Under the pieces are notes generated by a model that was not told where the DNA came from, searched no databases, and saw only the letters and a list, made by a program, of their open reading frames with translations. From Novosphingopyxis sp038234155 (GTDB taxonomy: Bacteria > Pseudomonadota > Alphaproteobacteria > Sphingomonadales > Sphingomonadaceae): DNA of 41,040 bases. Shown piece by piece: positions 1 to 8,086 of this stretch (the stretch's first letter is position 1; every line of letters starts with the position of its first letter). The stretch covers positions 1 to 41,040 of the forward strand of contig JBBSUT010000004.1 in NCBI GenBank assembly GCA_038234155.1, read 5' to 3'. Made by a program: the position numbers and the translations under genes.

Positions 1-330
1 CTGATAGTTGCCCCGCCAGGACTGACGACGCTGCGACCAGTAGCGCTGCTGATAATTGTCCCAGCGATAGGCGCGGCGATTTTGATCGTAGACGTAATAT
101 CCGGTGCCGGGATAATAATAATTACCGTACCAACCCCAATAGGGATCGCCATAAGCACCATAAGCGCTGTTGCCATAATAGCCGTCGTCATATCCGTAAT
201 AACCACTGTTGTAGCCTGAACCGACGGATACGCCGGTGTACAGGCCATCACCATAATAGCCCGAACAGGCACTCAATCCGACACCGGCCACGGCCAGCAA
301 AACTACATTGCGAACTTTCAACACGGACAT
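1..330 (-). CDS. Tyr/Gly-rich lipoprotein, C-terminus cut by window edge
   Basis: The reading frame is open from an ATG at 330 to base 1, giving the first 110 residues of a protein whose end lies outside the window. A short hydrophobic signal (residues 8-19) ends in a lipobox L-S-A-C with Cys22, so it should be a lipid-anchored envelope protein. The mature part is dominated by Tyr, Gly, Asn and Asp and then becomes Arg/Gln/Trp-rich (residues 85-110). A GGGAGAG ribosome site lies about 6 bases upstream of the start. I do not recognise a catalytic domain. The Tyr/Gly/Arg-rich make-up resembles small surface proteins common in sphingomonads, but that is only a compositional resemblance and no function is proposed. 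Confidence 0.75.
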   Translation of the reverse strand, partial: MSVLKVRNVVLLAVAGVGLSACSGYYGDGLYTGVSVGSGYNSGYYGYDDGYYGNSAYGAYGDPYWGWYGNYYYPGTGYYVYDQNRRAYRWDNYQQRYWSQRRQSWRGNYQ

Positions 331-452
331 TTCGACTCTCCCGATACTCATGGGCTTCCATCGGCCGGAGCTGCTTAACCGATCCTTAAGCTAATGCCGG
401 TCGTTAGACTGTGAATGCGCGAAGGCCGATCCGGTTCAATCCCGGTGATGGC

Positions 453-473
453 ACCGTCCAGTCATGGGACGGT
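453..473 (-). terminator. Hairpin at the end of the sixA-like gene
   Basis: Seven-base perfect inverted repeat ACCGTCC/GGACGGT with a 7-base loop, touching the stop codon of the phosphatase gene read on the minus strand. There is no clear T run after it, so it may be only a weak terminator or an mRNA-end hairpin. Confidence 0.3.
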
Positions 474-1021
474 CAACCCAGATATTGCGGACCCAGATCT
501 GCGGCCAGATCGCGGGGACGGGTGAACCGTTCCAACCGCCCCGTTTGTGACAGGAGCGCCGGCCAGTCGGCGATGTCGAGGGTCAGTTCCGCGATGGAAG
601 CGGTGGGATATTTCTCCTCCACCAGATCGCGCGGCGGACCACCGCCCTCGTCCGGCACCAGTTCCAGCACCAAATCTTCCAACCCCGGATTGTGGCCGCA
701 CATCATGACATGGCCGGAGTCCCCGCCGCGACAGCGCAGCACCTCCATCAGCGTTTCCGCCGAAGCGAGGTAAATGCGCTTGTCGATCTCATATGGTATC
801 GCGCGACCGTAGCTCTGGACGATACCGTCGATCGTCTCGGTCACCCGCGCGGCCGGGCTGCAGAGCACGAGATCAAAGGTCAGGCGATGTTCGGCCATCC
901 AGCTTCCGATCACCCGTGAGGCACGCCAGCCGCGCTCGTTAATCGGGCGCTCGACATCGCGGCGGCCGTCGTCGGCCCAATCCGATTTGGCGTGGCGGAT
1001 CAATGTCAGCTTCTTGGTCAC
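473..1021 (-). CDS. SixA-like histidine phosphatase
   Basis: A 182-residue protein of the histidine phosphatase (phosphoglycerate mutase-like) superfamily, SixA branch. The N-terminal catalytic motif L-I-R-H-A-K-S-D-W places the phospho-accepting His at residue 10; the second catalytic His is at 110 in the C-G-H-N-P-G motif, and C-S-P-A-A-R at 54-59 matches the family's conserved Ser-Pro-Arg loop. Members dephosphorylate phosphohistidine or small phosphate compounds in the cytoplasm; the substrate here is unknown. The start is GTG at 1021: the preceding helicase gene ends inside it (GTGA, 4-base overlap), so the two are probably translationally coupled. Length is normal for the family. Confidence 0.88.
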   Translation of the reverse strand: MTKKLTLIRHAKSDWADDGRRDVERPINERGWRASRVIGSWMAEHRLTFDLVLCSPAARVTETIDGIVQSYGRAIPYEIDKRIYLASAETLMEVLRCRGGDSGHVMMCGHNPGLEDLVLELVPDEGGGPPRDLVEEKYPTASIAELTLDIADWPALLSQTGRLERFTRPRDLAADLGPQYLG

Positions 1022-3849
1022 TCGCCCAAATCCTCGCCCAGCTCCAAATCGTTGCCCAGCTCCATAGCTTTACCCTGCCGCTTGTCACCGTCCGACGCCC
1101 CGCTTTGGACTGGCGTTCCCGGGAGCGGCATCTCTTGCCCGCTTTCGCGCGGGACCGAAAGCCCGCTTATACTGGCGATTGCTGCATCCAGCGTCACCCG
1201 GCGTACCGGCGTACCCGGCGGAAACGCGTCGAAAAAGCGCGACGGCATAGCCGACGACACCATCACGAACCGCCCCCGATCGTCCGCACGCCGGATCAGG
1301 CGGCCGAACGCCTGCGCCAGCCGGGCGCGAATAATGCGATCGTCATAATCCTTACCACCCGACGCCAATTTGCGCGCGCGGTGCAGGATGTTGGGCTTGG
1401 GCCAGGGCACCCCCTCCATGATGACAAGCCGCAGCGACCGGCCGGGCACGTCCACCCCGTCGCGCAGCGCGTCGGTGCCGAGCAACGAAGCGCGCGAATC
1501 ATCACGAAAGATATCCACCAGTGTGCCGGTGTCGATCGGATCGACATGCTGGGCATACAGCGGCAGGCCCGAACGCGCGAGCCGGTCCGCGATCCGCGCG
1601 TGCACCGTTCTCAATCGGCGGATTGCGGTGAACAGACCCAGAGCTCCGCCGCCGCTTGCCTCGATCAACCGGGCATAAGCATGGGCCAGCGCCGCTGTGT
1701 CACCACGCTTCACATCGGTCACGATCAGCACCTCGGACTGGGCGGCGTAATCAAATGGGCTGAGCGCGGCGAACTGGTCGGCAGGTTTGTCCAAATATAT
1801 AGCGCCCGACCGCGCCTGCGCCGTATCCCAGTCTCCGCCGCCGCGCAGCGTGGCCGAGGTGACGATGACCCCGTGCGCAGGTTTCAGCACAATTTCGGCC
1901 ACGGGACGCATCGGATCGAGCCAGTGGCGGTGCAGGCCAACGTCAAAATCGCGCCCCTCAATCCGGTCAACCGCCATCCAGTCGACGAAATCCGGGTCCG
2001 CCGTGCCGACCGCGGCGGACAGCAGCGCGATCCAGCCGCCCAGCAGGTCGATGCGCCAGGTCATGCTCGCCACCGCGCCCTCAATCCGGGCGCGGGCCTG
2101 CGCATCCATCCAGTCAGGGGGATCGGTCAGGATCGTTTCCAGTCGTCGTCCGAGCACCACCAGCGGCCGCTGCAGCATCTCGAGCGCCTCGCTCGCTCCG
2201 GCGACGGCATCTACGGTGGCGCCGTCCAGCTCGGCGATCTCGGTTTCCAGCCCGTAGCCTGCATCCGCTGCCTTGCTCTCGTCGCGCGCATAGACAAAGC
2301 CGCGCACCGCCCAGAGCAGCCGCTCCATCGGCCCGAACGGATTGCCCTCGGCCACGCGCTGCAGCCAGCCGTCGGAAGGCAAGGCCGTCGCGGCGGTGCG
2401 CGCCGCTTCAATGGCGCGGCCACCCTCTTCATCGTAACTGGCGACATCGGCGAGCCGCGCCGCCAAACCCCGGCGGCGCCCGCGCGCATTGCCTTCCGGA
2501 CCGATGATCCAGCGCCTGAGCTCGATTGTCTCTTGCCCCGTCAAGGCGGCTGCGAACATCGAATCGGCGGCATCGAACAGGTGATGCCCTTCATCGAAGA
2601 TCAACCGCGTCGGCGCATTCGCCTGTTCGCGCCCGCGCGCGGCGTTGACCATAACCAGCGCATGATTGGCGATGACGATGTCCGCGTCCGCGCTGGCCCG
2701 CGCCGCGCGTTCGATAAAGCATTTGCGGTAGTGCGGGCAGCCCGCATAAACGCATTCGCCGCGCCGGTCGGTCAGCGCAGTGGTGCCGTTGCGCCGGAAC
2801 AAGGTAACCAGCCATCCGGGCAGATCGCCGCCGATCATATCGCCGTCCCGCGTGAACGCCGCCCAGCGCGCGACCAGCTGCGCCAAGACCGCGGCGCGGC
2901 CCTGGAAACCGCCCTGCAGTGCGTCTTCAAGATTGAGGAGGCAGAGATAATTTTCGCGCCCCTTGCGCACCACCACCTTTTCGCGAAACACCGCAGGATC
3001 GGGATAGAGCCGCTGCGTTTCACCGACGAGCTGCCGCTGGAGGTTCTTAGTATACGTGCTGATCCATACGCCCCCGCCGGATTTGGCCGACCATTTCGCG
3101 GCCGGAGCAAGATAGCCCATCGTCTTGCCGATACCGGTGCCCGCCTCGGCCAGCAGCATATTGGGTTGGCCTTTCACTGCGCGCGGATTGAAGGCCTTGG
3201 CCGCTTCCACCGCGTAGCGCCGCTGACCTTCACGCTGCTCGGCACCCTCACCGGTCAGTTCGTGCAGACTTTTCAGCGCCTCTTCCTCGTCGATCCGCAC
3301 CTGTCTGGGCTGCGGGCGCGGCGGGCGTTCTTCCCATTCGGGCAGTCTGGAGAACAGCCAGCGCTCGGCTTTTGCGGGCCGCTTGATCCGCTTGCCGACG
3401 TCCGACGCCCATGGCCAGCGCAGGCGAAACAACGCTTGCGCGCTGTTCCAGGCTCCCTCCCGCTCGGGCCATTCGGGATCACATAGCGTGGCCAGCAGCT
3501 TTTCGGCGGCAGAGAGATAAAGCAGCGGCGTGGCGGCATCGTCGATGCCACTCTCCTCTGTCCGGGACGAGAACGGAATGCTCAGCACGCGTGCCAAACC
3601 CATCGGTGTGGGAACCATAAAACGCGCCGGATGCACGAACGCGAACAGCTCCAGCAAATCCAATCCCGAAAGGTCGGGATAGCCTAGCCGCCGCCCGACA
3701 AGCGGCGCGTTCATCAATATCACCGGCGTTTCCGCCGCCCGCCCGATCGCATCGCTCTTAGAAATTGCGCGCGGCGGCAAGCCCGGCTCGGCCAGCCAGA
3801 TGCCCGCATGGCTTGCATGCAGCGCGGGGAAAGCTAGGTGGGTGGTCAC
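1018..3849 (-). CDS. DinG/XPD-like ATP-dependent DNA helicase with Fe-S cluster
   Basis: A 943-residue superfamily 2 helicase. Walker A is A-E-A-G-T-G-I-G-K-T at 234-243, the DEAH-type box is D-E-G-H-H at 419-423, motif III reads V-T-S-A-T-L, and the last motif is Q-A-F-G-R-L-I-R-R. Four cysteines between motifs I and II (C303, C366, C371, C377) fit the XPD/DinG 4Fe-4S ligands. The first ~200 residues resemble a DnaQ-type exonuclease fold as in the larger DinG proteins, but I cannot find its acidic catalytic residues. Such helicases unwind 5'-tailed DNA, D-loops and R-loops during repair. The start is GTG at 3849; lysK starts divergently only 38 bases away. It overlaps the downstream phosphatase gene by four bases. 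Confidence 0.9.
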   Translation of the reverse strand: MTTHLAFPALHASHAGIWLAEPGLPPRAISKSDAIGRAAETPVILMNAPLVGRRLGYPDLSGLDLLELFAFVHPARFMVPTPMGLARVLSIPFSSRTEESGIDDAATPLLYLSAAEKLLATLCDPEWPEREGAWNSAQALFRLRWPWASDVGKRIKRPAKAERWLFSRLPEWEERPPRPQPRQVRIDEEEALKSLHELTGEGAEQREGQRRYAVEAAKAFNPRAVKGQPNMLLAEAGTGIGKTMGYLAPAAKWSAKSGGGVWISTYTKNLQRQLVGETQRLYPDPAVFREKVVVRKGRENYLCLLNLEDALQGGFQGRAAVLAQLVARWAAFTRDGDMIGGDLPGWLVTLFRRNGTTALTDRRGECVYAGCPHYRKCFIERAARASADADIVIANHALVMVNAARGREQANAPTRLIFDEGHHLFDAADSMFAAALTGQETIELRRWIIGPEGNARGRRRGLAARLADVASYDEEGGRAIEAARTAATALPSDGWLQRVAEGNPFGPMERLLWAVRGFVYARDESKAADAGYGLETEIAELDGATVDAVAGASEALEMLQRPLVVLGRRLETILTDPPDWMDAQARARIEGAVASMTWRIDLLGGWIALLSAAVGTADPDFVDWMAVDRIEGRDFDVGLHRHWLDPMRPVAEIVLKPAHGVIVTSATLRGGGDWDTAQARSGAIYLDKPADQFAALSPFDYAAQSEVLIVTDVKRGDTAALAHAYARLIEASGGGALGLFTAIRRLRTVHARIADRLARSGLPLYAQHVDPIDTGTLVDIFRDDSRASLLGTDALRDGVDVPGRSLRLVIMEGVPWPKPNILHRARKLASGGKDYDDRIIRARLAQAFGRLIRRADDRGRFVMVSSAMPSRFFDAFPPGTPVRRVTLDAAIASISGLSVPRESGQEMPLPGTPVQSGASDGDKRQGKAMELGNDLELGEDLGE

Positions 3850-3887
3850 GCGTCCCGCTTATGCCATGTGGGAACGAAAAGGAAACA

Positions 3888-5471
3888 GTGTCCGTGGATT
3901 ATCGAGCCGCCGCCAAGCAGAACAAGACCTGGGTGTTCGAGGAAGCCAGGAAGCTCCTGAAGCGCATCCCCGAGGGCAAGCCCGGCGGCGTGCTGTTCGA
4001 GACCGGCTACGGGCCATCGGGCCTGCCACATATCGGCACATTTCAGGAAGTGCAGCGCACCACCTGGGTGCGCCAGGCGTACGGTACGCTAACAGGCGGC
4101 GCGCCCACCCGGCTGGTGGCGTTCAGCGACGATATGGACGGCCTGCGCAAAGTGCCCGATAACGTACCGAACCAGGCCATGCTGACCGAGCATCTCGGCA
4201 TGCCGCTCAGCCGCATTCCCGATCCCTTCGGCACGCATGACAGCTTTGCCGCCCACAATAACGCGCAGCTGCGCGACTTTCTCGATCGCTTCGGTTTTGA
4301 CTATGAGTTTGTCAGTTCGACCGAACGCTATGAGGGCGGCCATTTCGACGAAGCGCTGAAGAATGTGCTACGCCGGTTCGACCAGATCATGGACATCATG
4401 CTGCCGACGCTCCGGGAGGAACGCCGCCAGACCTATTCGCCGGTGCTGCCCATCAGCCCGGCATCGGGCATCGTACTGCAGGTGCCGGTCGAGGTGGTTG
4501 ATGCCGAAGCGGGCATCATCCGCTTCGAGGACACTTCTGTTTCGGGGAACCAGACCATCGAGCAGTCGATCCTGTCCGGCCAGGCCAAGCTGCAGTGGAA
4601 GGTTGACTGGGCGATGCGCTGGGTCGCGCTGGGCGTCGATTATGAGATGTACGGCAAGGACTTGACCGACAGCGGCGTGCAGTCCGGCCGTATTGCCAAG
4701 GTGCTCGGCGGGCGCAAACCGGAAGGATTGATCTACGAGCTGTTTCTGGACGAGAACGGCGAGAAGATCAGCAAGTCCAAGGGCAACGGCCTGTCGATCG
4801 ACCAGTGGCTGACCTATGGCAGCGACACCTCGCTGGCTTTCTACATCTTCCCCAATCCCAAGAGCGCCAAGCAGCTGCATATCGGCGTGATCCCGCGGGC
4901 GGTGGACGACTACTACCAGTTCCGCGCCAACTGGCGCGATCAGGACGCGGCCAAGCGGCTCGGCAACCCGGTGCACCATCTCCACAATGGTGCGGTGCCC
5001 GAAGGCGCGCTGCCGGTTACGTTCGGCCTGCTGCTCAACCTGGTTGGCGTGATGGGCGGCGATGCTGACAAGGGCGCGGTCTGGGGATACCTGCGCAACT
5101 ACGTGCCCGACGCTTCGGCTGAGCGGTATCCCGAGCTTGACGGGCTGATCGACAACGCGCTGACCTATGCCCGCGACTACATCGTCCCCACGCTGCACCG
5201 CCGCAAGCCGGTGGGCACCGAGATCGCCGCGCTCCGCCAGCTGGACGCTGCGCTGGCTGCGCTACCTGACGATGCCCTCGCCGAGGACATCCAGACCATC
5301 GTCTACACCATCGGCAAGGACGAGGCCTACGGCTTTGGCAACCTGCGCGACTGGTTCAAGGCGCTGTATGAGACGCTCTTGGGTGCCAGCGAAGGCCCGC
5401 GCATGGGCAGCTTCGTGGCGCTTTACGGCATCATCAACACGCGCCGCCTGATCGACGAGGCCTTGGCCTAG
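3888..5471 (+). CDS. lysK: Lysyl-tRNA synthetase, class I
   Basis: Charges tRNA-Lys with lysine in the cytoplasm. This is the class I (archaeal-type) enzyme, which replaces the class II LysS in many alphaproteobacteria. The HIGH-like motif lies in G-P-S-G-L-P-H-I-G-T-F (42-52), and the KMSKS-like motif is K-I-S-K-S at 293-297. From the GTG at 3888 the product is 527 residues, normal for the family. I chose this start because AAGGAA lies five bases upstream and the sequence D-Y-R-A-A-A-K-Q-N-K-T-W follows directly; an in-frame ATG at 3861 would add nine residues that do not look like the family. The stop TAG shares the palindrome CTAG with the stop of argE on the other strand. No class II lysS is visible in the window. 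Confidence 0.96.
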   Translation: MSVDYRAAAKQNKTWVFEEARKLLKRIPEGKPGGVLFETGYGPSGLPHIGTFQEVQRTTWVRQAYGTLTGGAPTRLVAFSDDMDGLRKVPDNVPNQAMLTEHLGMPLSRIPDPFGTHDSFAAHNNAQLRDFLDRFGFDYEFVSSTERYEGGHFDEALKNVLRRFDQIMDIMLPTLREERRQTYSPVLPISPASGIVLQVPVEVVDAEAGIIRFEDTSVSGNQTIEQSILSGQAKLQWKVDWAMRWVALGVDYEMYGKDLTDSGVQSGRIAKVLGGRKPEGLIYELFLDENGEKISKSKGNGLSIDQWLTYGSDTSLAFYIFPNPKSAKQLHIGVIPRAVDDYYQFRANWRDQDAAKRLGNPVHHLHNGAVPEGALPVTFGLLLNLVGVMGGDADKGAVWGYLRNYVPDASAERYPELDGLIDNALTYARDYIVPTLHRRKPVGTEIAALRQLDAALAALPDDALAEDIQTIVYTIGKDEAYGFGNLRDWFKALYETLLGASEGPRMGSFVALYGIINTRRLIDEALA

Positions 5472-6649
5472 GTCCCCTCCCCCAGCCGCTCGGCCAACCG
5501 CGCCATGAACGCCGCGCCCTGGGCGAACTGGTCGGTCGCGATCCATTCGTCGGGCTGGTGCGCCTGTTCGATCGAACCGGGACCGCACAGCACGGTGGCA
5601 AAACCGGCCTCGGCGAACTGCCCCGCCTCGGCGGCGTAGGACACCGCCAGCGCCGGGCCGTTGTCTCCGGTCAGCGAGCGAACGAACGCTTCGGCCGGGC
5701 CGTCGGTTACGGGCGTCAGCGCTGGCGTGTGCGACAATCGCTCGATCGTCACGCCGCATTCCGGGAAGCGGGCCTTCACCTCCCCATCGGCCTGCTCCAC
5801 CCGCGCCATGAACGGCGCCAGGATCGCCAGCGGGTCCTGACCTGGCGGGCAGCGCAGATCGAACACGAAGCGGCAATCGCGCGCCAGGATGTTGCTCGCG
5901 GTGCCGCCATTGATCATGCCCAGCGTCAGCGTGGCGTGCGGCGGTGTGAACGGGCTATCCGGATCGGCCTCAGCCTTCAGCGACTCGGCCAGCTCGGTCA
6001 GTTCGTGCATCAGCCCAATCGCGACCATGTTGGCCGATACGCCCAGATGCGTCAGGCTGCTGTGCGCCTCATGCCCGCGCACGCGCACCGCATGCAGCGC
6101 GATGCCCTTGTGGCCGGTCACCACCGCCATGCTGGTCGGCTCGCCGACGATGGCGAGTGCTGGCGCTGGCACATGCCTGGCGATGCTGGCGATCAGATCC
6201 GGCGCACCCTTGCAGCCGACCTCCTCGTCATAGCTCAGCGCCAGATGCACCGGGCGCTTGCCGCCCTGGAACAGCGGCACGGCCGCCAGCGCCAGCGCGA
6301 TGAACGCCTTCATGTCGCAGGTGCCGCGCCCGTGCAGCTTGTCGCCGCGCTCGGTCACCGTCCACGGATCGCTCGACCAGTCCTGCCCGTCGATCGGCAC
6401 CACATCGCTATGGCCGGACAGGATCACCCCGCCCTCCACATCCGGGCCGATGGTAGCGTAGAAGCTCGCCTTGTCGCCGTCTTCGTTTGGCACGCGGCTG
6501 CCGGTTATGCCGAAGTCCGCGAGATAGGCCTCGACCCATTCGATCAGCGCCAGATTGCTGCGCCGCGAGGTGGTGTCGAACGCCACCAGCGTCTCCAGGA
6601 TGGCGCGGCCCCCACTGGCCAGATCAGGCGCCGCCAGCGCCGCGCTCAT
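5468..6649 (-). CDS. argE: Acetylornithine deacetylase
   Basis: M20-family zinc metallohydrolase of 393 residues that removes the acetyl group from N-acetylornithine in arginine biosynthesis. Metal and catalytic motifs are visible: G-H-S-D-V-V-P (His80, Asp82), G-T-C-D-M-K (Asp112) and Y-D-E-E-V-G-C (Glu142/143), with a terminal metal-binding His in I-E-Q-A-H-Q-P-D-E. The ATG at 6649 overlaps the stop of the upstream desaturase by four bases (ATGA), indicating translational coupling. An in-frame open stretch continues upstream to 7849, but it is the shadow of the desaturase in another frame. The gene converges on lysK with a four-base overlap. The related M20 enzyme succinyl-diaminopimelate desuccinylase (DapE) is less likely because the G-T-C-D-M-K and G-H-S-D-V-V-P-I contexts are of ArgE type. 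Confidence 0.92.
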   Translation of the reverse strand: MSAALAAPDLASGGRAILETLVAFDTTSRRSNLALIEWVEAYLADFGITGSRVPNEDGDKASFYATIGPDVEGGVILSGHSDVVPIDGQDWSSDPWTVTERGDKLHGRGTCDMKAFIALALAAVPLFQGGKRPVHLALSYDEEVGCKGAPDLIASIARHVPAPALAIVGEPTSMAVVTGHKGIALHAVRVRGHEAHSSLTHLGVSANMVAIGLMHELTELAESLKAEADPDSPFTPPHATLTLGMINGGTASNILARDCRFVFDLRCPPGQDPLAILAPFMARVEQADGEVKARFPECGVTIERLSHTPALTPVTDGPAEAFVRSLTGDNGPALAVSYAAEAGQFAEAGFATVLCGPGSIEQAHQPDEWIATDQFAQGAAFMARLAERLGEGT

Positions 6650-7650
6650 GCCGCGCCCGCCGCCATGCGCAGCACGTCGGCGTAGCCGGGCGCGATGGTC
6701 ATGCGCTCCGCATAGCCCCTGGCGACGAGCGCGCGGTGCGCGGCGGGCAGGCGATAGCAGGGGACAGCCATGAACAGGTGATGCTCCGAGTGGAAGTTGA
6801 CCCAATAGGGCGCCACGGTGGCGCGCTCGAACCAGTTGGCATGGGTGGTGCGCGCATGGGTGAACGGATCGTCGCTGCCGGTGGCGGTGCAGGCATGTTC
6901 GGCGATGTTGCGGATGCGCAGGAACAGCTGGAAGGTGGTCGCCAGCGCAGCCAGCCAGATCAGGAACGGCCACGGCCCCGCGCCAAGCGCCCATGGCACG
7001 ATCAGCAGCAGCGCGTTGACCCCCAGAAAGCGCAGCATAGCGGCGCCGGCAAAGGAGCGGACCACGCCCTTGCCCGTGCCGACTCCTGCCCCGTTCGGCC
7101 CAGTCCCGAGGGCGGCGTGCTTTCCGAGCGCCCGCCATCCCGCCAACAGCTGATGCCCGCGCGTCTTCACGAACGTGCGCCCGGTGAGATCGCGCAGCAC
7201 CTTGCGGCGCAGGCTCGCGCGGCTGGTCGGGAAGGGCTTGGAGAGGGTCAGGTCCGGGTCCTCGTCCTGCTGCGTGTAGCGGTGATGTGTCAGGTGATAG
7301 GCGCGGTAGGCCTTGAGATCGCTGCCGACGGGCGCGCCGGTAAGCCACTCGCCCATCCGGTTGTTGCGTTTGCGATTCCGGCTTAGCAGCCCGTGCGCGG
7401 CATCGTGCATCAGGATCGCCAGCCCCAGCTGCCGTCCGCCGACGATAACGATCGCGGCAAGCACCGCCGGCACGCCCGCCAGTGGGCCCAGCGCATCCCA
7501 TGTCCACAGCGCCAGGCCGATGGCCAGCGCGATCACCGCCCAGCAATGCGCAACCAGCCAGGCCCCGCGCCGCGGCGAGACCCGCGTCAACGCCGCCCAC
7601 TCGGAACGGCCGAACAGCTCCAGCGGCCGCGCGGCCTTCACCTGCGCCAT
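6646..7650 (-). CDS. Membrane fatty acid desaturase
   Basis: A 334-residue membrane di-iron desaturase. The three histidine boxes are H-D-A-A-H (82-86), H-L-T-H-H (119-123) and H-S-E-H-H (287-291), with hydrophobic segments at about 35-75 and 195-235 between them. It should introduce a double bond (or hydroxylate) an acyl chain or related lipid at the inner membrane; beta-carotene ketolase/hydroxylase-type enzymes share the same boxes, so the substrate is open. A strong ribosome site, CGGAGGTG, sits just upstream of the ATG at 7650. Its stop overlaps the argE start by four bases. The pairing with argE appears to be an operon of convenience rather than a shared pathway. Confidence 0.88.
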   Translation of the reverse strand: MAQVKAARPLELFGRSEWAALTRVSPRRGAWLVAHCWAVIALAIGLALWTWDALGPLAGVPAVLAAIVIVGGRQLGLAILMHDAAHGLLSRNRKRNNRMGEWLTGAPVGSDLKAYRAYHLTHHRYTQQDEDPDLTLSKPFPTSRASLRRKVLRDLTGRTFVKTRGHQLLAGWRALGKHAALGTGPNGAGVGTGKGVVRSFAGAAMLRFLGVNALLLIVPWALGAGPWPFLIWLAALATTFQLFLRIRNIAEHACTATGSDDPFTHARTTHANWFERATVAPYWVNFHSEHHLFMAVPCYRLPAAHRALVARGYAERMTIAPGYADVLRMAAGAA

Positions 7651-7698
7651 GGGGCACCTCCGGTGCGGAAGTCCGCCGACATTCGCATACGTCCTCCG

Positions 7699-7746
7699 CC
7701 TTGGCCGCCGCTTTGGCCTCCACCTTGGCCCCCGCCTTGACCACTG
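7699..7746. repeat. 12-bp tandem repeat, four units
   Basis: Four consecutive degenerate 12-bp units beginning CCTTGGCC or close variants (7699, 7711, 7723, 7735). Read on the minus strand in one frame they would encode an Ala/Lys-rich four-residue periodicity, but no complete gene is present. Confidence 0.7.
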
Positions 7747-7759
7747 TACCGAACGCCAG

Positions 7760-7777
7760 CTTCACACACTTCACACA
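7760..7777. repeat. Perfect 9-bp direct duplication
   Basis: CTTCACACA occurs twice head to tail (7760-7768 and 7769-7777) in the leader of the desaturase gene. It could be a protein-binding direct repeat or a copy of a dispersed genomic repeat; neither can be decided from one copy. Confidence 0.6.
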
Positions 7778-8086
7778 GTCCAGAGCGCGAAAAGTCATGC
7801 CGCCGCAGAGTCGGCGAAAAGCGGGTCGGTTCAAGGGCGAACGCAGCAATCATGGCGCGCAGCATAGCGCAAAGCGGCGCGTGTAGGACAGCGGCTTTAT
7901 CAGCAGGCTACTGATCGCGTGCACGGCCGCCTGCACAGCCGCACGCATGGTCGCCGGCACGGCCGCGTGCACCGGTCGATTCGCTCCGGATCGGATGCAA
8001 TTACCCACGGAACCGGACCCGTCTGGGCGTGCATCGCAGCGGCGGCTGTTCGACAAGTGGCGCGGCCGACCACGTGAGGCGGCCCA

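Larger units (their letters stand above)
7651..8086. other. 436-base gene-free stretch before the R-M genes
   Basis: No convincing gene is seen on either strand. It holds the desaturase leader, a 12-bp tandem repeat (7699-7746), a 9-bp perfect duplication (7760-7777), and GC-rich imperfect repeats: CGCGTGCAC at 7916-7924 and 7964-7972, and GCACGGCCGC at 7921-7930 and 7957-7966. The promoters for the desaturase and for the R-M genes must lie here, as the two transcripts diverge, but I could not identify -10/-35 boxes with confidence. Confidence 0.6.

Noticed and set aside
1003..3486. 827-codon open frame on the plus strand opposite the DinG-like helicase
   Set aside because: Its translation is His/Arg/Pro/Gly-rich with no domain, and it mirrors the helicase codon pattern; long antisense frames are expected in GC-rich genes.
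7638..7865. 75-codon Gly/Gln-repeat frame on the minus strand overlapping the desaturase start
   Set aside because: The repeat is a frame-shifted reading of the 12-bp DNA array, no ribosome site precedes it, and it overlaps the strong ribosome site of the desaturase gene.
7916..7972. GTGCAC-containing direct repeats as a controller-protein operator for the R-M genes
   Set aside because: No controller gene is present and the repeats are GC-rich and imperfect; kept only as a note in the intergenic entry.
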